Shown: in pieces, positions 60,667 to 64,000 of the stretch
Layout: every line of letters begins with the position of its first letter
How positions within the stretch are numbered: position 1 is the stretch's first letter
Assembly: GCA_018267955.1 (NCBI GenBank)
Contig: JAFDXL010000005.1
Coordinates: 434,001-498,000, forward strand
Source: Bacteroidota bacterium
GTDB taxonomy: Bacteria; Bacteroidota; Bacteroidia; Chitinophagales; Chitinophagaceae
Direction of reading: 5' to 3'
DNA: 64,000 bases
Translations under genes and position numbers: made by a program
Notes under the pieces: generated by a model
Told to the model about the DNA's origin: nothing
The model's database searches: none
What the model saw: only the letters and a program-made list of their open reading frames with translations

Positions 60667-61581
60667 GTGAATAAGCGAACCACTGCGCACCTGGCATTGG
60701 CAGGTGCTAATCTCTTTTATGGCGCCGGCTTTACTGTTGCCAAACACATCATGCCGCGGCTGATACAGCCATTGGGATTTATCTTCATCAGGGTAAGCGT
60801 TGTGATGATACTATTTTGGCTTAGTTGGTTTGGCGGAAAAAGATTCCGCGCAACGATAGCACGCAAAGACTGGATCACACTGATATTAGGCGGCTTGTTT
60901 GGTGTGGCGCTGAACCAGATGTTGTTCTTCATGGGGCTTAATCTTACCTACCCCATCCATGCCTCCCTTATTATGATGAGCACTCCGCTGCTCATTACCA
61001 TTATCGCCATGTTTGTTTTGCGCGAACGCATCAAAGCAGAAAAGGCTATAGGGCTTGTTATGGGAATTGCAGGCGCACTGTTATTGATGAGCGCAGGTAA
61101 GGAGATAACCATTACCGGCAGTTCTGCAATAGGCGATCTTTATGTATTTCTGAATGCCGCATCCTACGCAATATACCTGGTGATGATAAAACCCCTGATG
61201 CAACGTTATCGTCCCATCATTGTAATACGCTGGGTATTCTTCTTTGGATTCCTCTTTGTATTCCCATTCGGTTTCCCTCAATTCAAGCAGATCAACTGGC
61301 AGGCGTTTGAGTGGACAGATTACCTGGCTGTAGCCTTTATTGTAGTATGTGTCACCTTCTTTACCTACCTGTGGAATATCTATGCGCTGCGCCACCTGAG
61401 CCCATCTACAGCAGGCGCGTATATATACCTGCAACCAATATTTGCGGCAATCATATCTGTAATAGTAATAGGCGAGCAGCTTACATGGACAAAGATACTG
61501 GCGACTATTCTTATTTTTGCCGGCGTATATTTAGTAAACTTCGGGTTGAAGCCAACCCAAATAAAATCAGCAAATGAATAA
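60667..61581 (+). CDS. DMT-family transporter (EamA type)
   Basis: A 304-residue inner-membrane protein with ten predicted helices in two repeated EamA domains: NLFYGAGFTVAKHIMPRL in the first, LYVFLNAASYAIYLVMIKPL at the second. GTG at 60667 is chosen; the frame reaches a TTG at 60640, but the family pattern starts at ALAGANLFYG right after the GTG. Substrates of the family are diverse metabolites. The last 8 nt overlap the start of the next gene, so the two are translated together. Confidence 0.9.
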   Translation: MNKRTTAHLALAGANLFYGAGFTVAKHIMPRLIQPLGFIFIRVSVVMILFWLSWFGGKRFRATIARKDWITLILGGLFGVALNQMLFFMGLNLTYPIHASLIMMSTPLLITIIAMFVLRERIKAEKAIGLVMGIAGALLLMSAGKEITITGSSAIGDLYVFLNAASYAIYLVMIKPLMQRYRPIIVIRWVFFFGFLFVFPFGFPQFKQINWQAFEWTDYLAVAFIVVCVTFFTYLWNIYALRHLSPSTAGAYIYLQPIFAAIISVIVIGEQLTWTKILATILIFAGVYLVNFGLKPTQIKSANE

Positions 61582-62737
61582 AGGATCTGTAATAGGAGTA
61601 ATAGGCGCGGGAGCAATGGGCAGCGGCATAGCACAAGTGGCAGCTATGGCAGGGCACAATGTTGTATTGTTTGACGCGAACAGCGCGGCAGTAGAAAAAG
61701 CAAAAACCAACCTGGGCAATACCCTGAACAAGCTGGCAGAGAAAGGGAAAATCGCCAATGCTGCTGAGATAATGGCCCGATTTGAATTTGCTTCGGATAT
61801 TACAGCCTTTAAAAATTGCAGCCTGGTTATTGAAGCTATCATAGAAAACCTGGACATTAAAAAGAAAGTATTTGCAGAAGTAGAAGGAGTTGTCAGCAAT
61901 CATTGTGTATTAGCTACGAACACATCTTCGCTGTCTGTAACCTCTATAGCCGCAGCTTGCAAGCAAGCAGGCAGAGTGATAGGGCTGCACTTTTTTAACC
62001 CTGCTCCGCTGATGGCCCTGGTAGAAGTGATACCTGCGGTGCAAACCGAGCCTTCGGTTACCAACACATGTAAGCAATTGATGGCTGACTGGGGCAAAAT
62101 AGCGGTGCTGGCAAAAGATACACCGGGCTTTATAGTGAACCGGGTGGCACGTCCGTTCTACGGAGAGGCATTACGTATATATGAAGAAGGGATTGCGGAC
62201 ATAGCTACTATAGACTGGGCAATGACCGAGCTTGCAGGTTTTAAAATGGGGCCGTTTACGCTGACAGATTATATAGGCCACGATGTGAACTATGTGGTTA
62301 CAGAAACTGTATTTCAATCCTTCTTCTACGATCCACGATACAAACCTTCATTCTCGCAAAAGCGCCTGCTCGAAGCAGGATGGCTGGGAAGGAAATCAGG
62401 CAGAGGCTTTTACAATTATGCAGAAGGCGCGGTGCAACCCGAAGCAACCAAAGACGAATCGTTAGGCAAAGCTATCAGCGAACGCATCATCGCCATGCTG
62501 ATCAATGAAGCTGTGGATGCTTTACATCTGAACATCGCATCTGCCAAAGACCTGGACCTGGCCATGACCAAAGGTGTAAATTATCCGAAAGGGTTATTAC
62601 AGTGGTGCGATGAATGGGGTGCAGAAAAATGCCTTATGATACTCGATAATTTATATGCTGAATACCATGAGGATAGGTATCGCGCCAGCGTGTTGCTGAG
62701 AAAAGCAGCCAGAAATAAGAGTTCAGTTATGCAATAA
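61574..62737 (+). CDS. 3-hydroxyacyl-CoA dehydrogenase (PaaH-like)
   Basis: A 387-residue enzyme. The NAD-binding motif is GVIGAGAMGSGIAQ at the N-terminus; ATNTSSLSVTSIA and GLHFFNPAPLMALVEV follow with the catalytic His. Two C-terminal 3HCDH domains are visible: FIVNRVARPFYGEAL with KMGPFTLTDYIGHDV, then AMLINEAVDAL with GVNYPKGLLQW. This layout with a doubled C-terminal domain fits PaaH, which oxidises 3-hydroxyadipyl-CoA in phenylacetate breakdown, although the E. coli enzyme is longer (about 475). It overlaps the transporter by 8 nt and its stop shares a base with the next start. Confidence 0.92.
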   Translation: MNKGSVIGVIGAGAMGSGIAQVAAMAGHNVVLFDANSAAVEKAKTNLGNTLNKLAEKGKIANAAEIMARFEFASDITAFKNCSLVIEAIIENLDIKKKVFAEVEGVVSNHCVLATNTSSLSVTSIAAACKQAGRVIGLHFFNPAPLMALVEVIPAVQTEPSVTNTCKQLMADWGKIAVLAKDTPGFIVNRVARPFYGEALRIYEEGIADIATIDWAMTELAGFKMGPFTLTDYIGHDVNYVVTETVFQSFFYDPRYKPSFSQKRLLEAGWLGRKSGRGFYNYAEGAVQPEATKDESLGKAISERIIAMLINEAVDALHLNIASAKDLDLAMTKGVNYPKGLLQWCDEWGAEKCLMILDNLYAEYHEDRYRASVLLRKAARNKSSVMQ

Positions 62738-64000
62738 TGATGAATCTTAATGACTATTTCATATCAGCCCCATTATCGGCCATCTACACGGTGATAATGG
62801 GGCTTAGTATGGTAGTTTTTTTTGACCGCGCCGGTAAAGCCCTGTTTCGCAGCGAAGAGGTTTGGGCGAGAGGATTATATTTTTTTACGGGACTGTTATT
62901 TCTATCATACCTGGTTCTTGTATGTTGCTTATTAGATTTAGCCACGACAGGATTATTTCGCATCATTGCTATAAGTCTTATTATCCTGGCCCTGCTGCCG
63001 GGGAAAAGTTCTATAGGTACATTACGGGATTTATTTAATAAGCTCGCTCCTGCATCAAAACGTAGCGTACTACAATATGGTGTTCTTTTAGCAGTGCTTG
63101 CGCTTATTGTTATCTCATTGTCACCCCCGACAGATGCGGATTCATTGGACTATCATTTAGGCATACCTGTTGAAATATTAAGAAGCCATGGACTTCATTT
63201 TGACGGAAGGAATTTGCATTTCAGAATGTTTGGTTTCGGCGAAATGCTCAATACATTGGGTATCGCAAATGGTTGTCCGCAATTGGGTGCATTCATACAA
63301 TTATTGGGAATAGTATGGCTAGTTATCATTTTCTCTAACATAATAAGTGTTGATGAGGTGTATCATGTTGCAGCACTTATTATCGGTATACCGGTGATGC
63401 TTTTTTTAATGGAAAGTCAAAAACATCAGATTACCGGGGCAGCGTGTAGTGCAGTATGCTTTTATGTTATCTCGCAAAAAAACCATGAGCTGAAAGGCAG
63501 GCTGCTATTACTATTAATAAGCAGTATGATTTTCATGGCTGGTTTAAAATATTCATTTATACTCAGCTTTGCAGTGCTGCTCTTATTACTTGTTTTAAAA
63601 ACAAAAAATGTAGCAATACCTATAGCAGGTTGTATTATAGGTGTTTGTATTTTCCTCGCACCCATGTTGATCTTCAAGTACCTGCAATACCACGATCCTT
63701 TATCACCAATGCTGGAACAGTTTTCGAAAAATCCGAACCCTGTTGTACTACACATGAAAACATATATACAACAATTTAAAGACTCCAAATTTCCCTTCCC
63801 GCTCAACCTGGTATTACCATCATCATTCGGATATTTATCTACAGTTTTAGGCATCAGCGGGTTTGTAATCGCTACTATTTTATTTTATTATCGCCGCTAC
63901 AAAATGGAAACGGTCGCTGTTGTTGTTTTTATACTGGGAACGACAGTATTAGGGCAAAAGACGGGGCGTTTTTTTATGGAACCTTATTTATGGGCTTTGC
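62737..64000 (+). CDS. multi-pass membrane protein, GT39-like (C-terminus outside window)
   Basis: The frame is open from ATG at 62737 (the A is the last base of the preceding TAA; another ATG follows at once) to the window end, 421 codons. About ten hydrophobic helices are visible. Between the fourth and fifth, PPTDADSLDYHLGIPVEIL holds an acidic DxDxxxYH motif in a periplasmic loop as in GT-C glycosyltransferases of the ArnT/PMT (GT39) kind. It would then use a lipid-linked sugar, but this is inference. Strong coupling to the upstream dehydrogenase gene. Confidence 0.75.
   Translation, partial: MMNLNDYFISAPLSAIYTVIMGLSMVVFFDRAGKALFRSEEVWARGLYFFTGLLFLSYLVLVCCLLDLATTGLFRIIAISLIILALLPGKSSIGTLRDLFNKLAPASKRSVLQYGVLLAVLALIVISLSPPTDADSLDYHLGIPVEILRSHGLHFDGRNLHFRMFGFGEMLNTLGIANGCPQLGAFIQLLGIVWLVIIFSNIISVDEVYHVAALIIGIPVMLFLMESQKHQITGAACSAVCFYVISQKNHELKGRLLLLLISSMIFMAGLKYSFILSFAVLLLLLVLKTKNVAIPIAGCIIGVCIFLAPMLIFKYLQYHDPLSPMLEQFSKNPNPVVLHMKTYIQQFKDSKFPFPLNLVLPSSFGYLSTVLGISGFVIATILFYYRRYKMETVAVVVFILGTTVLGQKTGRFFMEPYLWAL

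Overview
The window reads as chromosome from a Bacteroidota bacterium, most likely a Chitinophagaceae-like member. The reasons are: a full-length SprA (type IX secretion translocon) next to ruvA; several secreted proteins ending in type IX (T9SS type A) sorting domains; promoters of the Bacteroidota type (TTTG, 19-21 nt, TAnnTTTG) in front of several genes; and almost no Shine-Dalgarno sequences. I see no phage, transposase, CRISPR array, rRNA or tRNA. Genes are dense and the longest gene-free stretch is about 300 bp.

Layout. 1-4.7 kb: a glycosyltransferase cut by the window edge, a divergent AraC regulator, a secreted protein, a luciferase-like monooxygenase and a His/Gly-rich secreted protein. 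4.8-8.7 kb: DUF2795 protein, ABC ATPase, then acpP-fabF-rnc and a small membrane protein resembling a two-helix K+ channel without its selectivity filter. 8.7-11.9 kb: paaABC-(TonB-domain gene)-paaD, the phenylacetyl-CoA epoxidase operon. 12-20 kb: ruvA-sprA. 20-26 kb: outer-membrane barrels, an enoyl-CoA hydratase, a lone B12-binding domain protein and a Kelch T9SS cargo between two related barrels. 26-31 kb: glnS, a DinB-like protein, divergent ridA/tsaB, an ArsR-like regulator and a PaaY-like hexapeptide protein. 31-35 kb: tandem secreted S41 peptidases and a 49-aa protein. 35-41.3 kb: amine oxidase, rpmH-rnpA-yidD, a TPR protein and PstS-like lipoprotein, a histone H1-like protein and rplU-rpmA. 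41.5-48 kb: GH3 protein, ECF sigma factor with an anti-sigma protein that seems to span both membranes, a GHL10 hydrolase and a lipoprotein. 48-58 kb: TPR protein, CapD-like dehydratase, clpX, priA, two exported ferritin-like proteins and a small Cys-rich lipoprotein. 58-64 kb: MurG-like glycosyltransferase, a T9SS cargo, DMT transporter, PaaH-like dehydrogenase and a multi-pass membrane protein running off the edge.

How the genes connect. Phenylacetate degradation is spread over the window: epoxidase subunits in one operon, and a crotonase, a PaaY-like protein and a PaaH-like dehydrogenase elsewhere. SprA would export at least four cargo proteins encoded here. The points most worth a second look are two genes with no ATG, GTG or TTG available (rnpA apparently starting at ATT, a glycosyltransferase apparently starting at ATA), the envelope-spanning sigma/anti-sigma pair, the filter-less channel-like protein, the tandem S41 peptidases with homogenised C-termini and no CtpA-type lysine, and a structured intergenic repeat before glnS.
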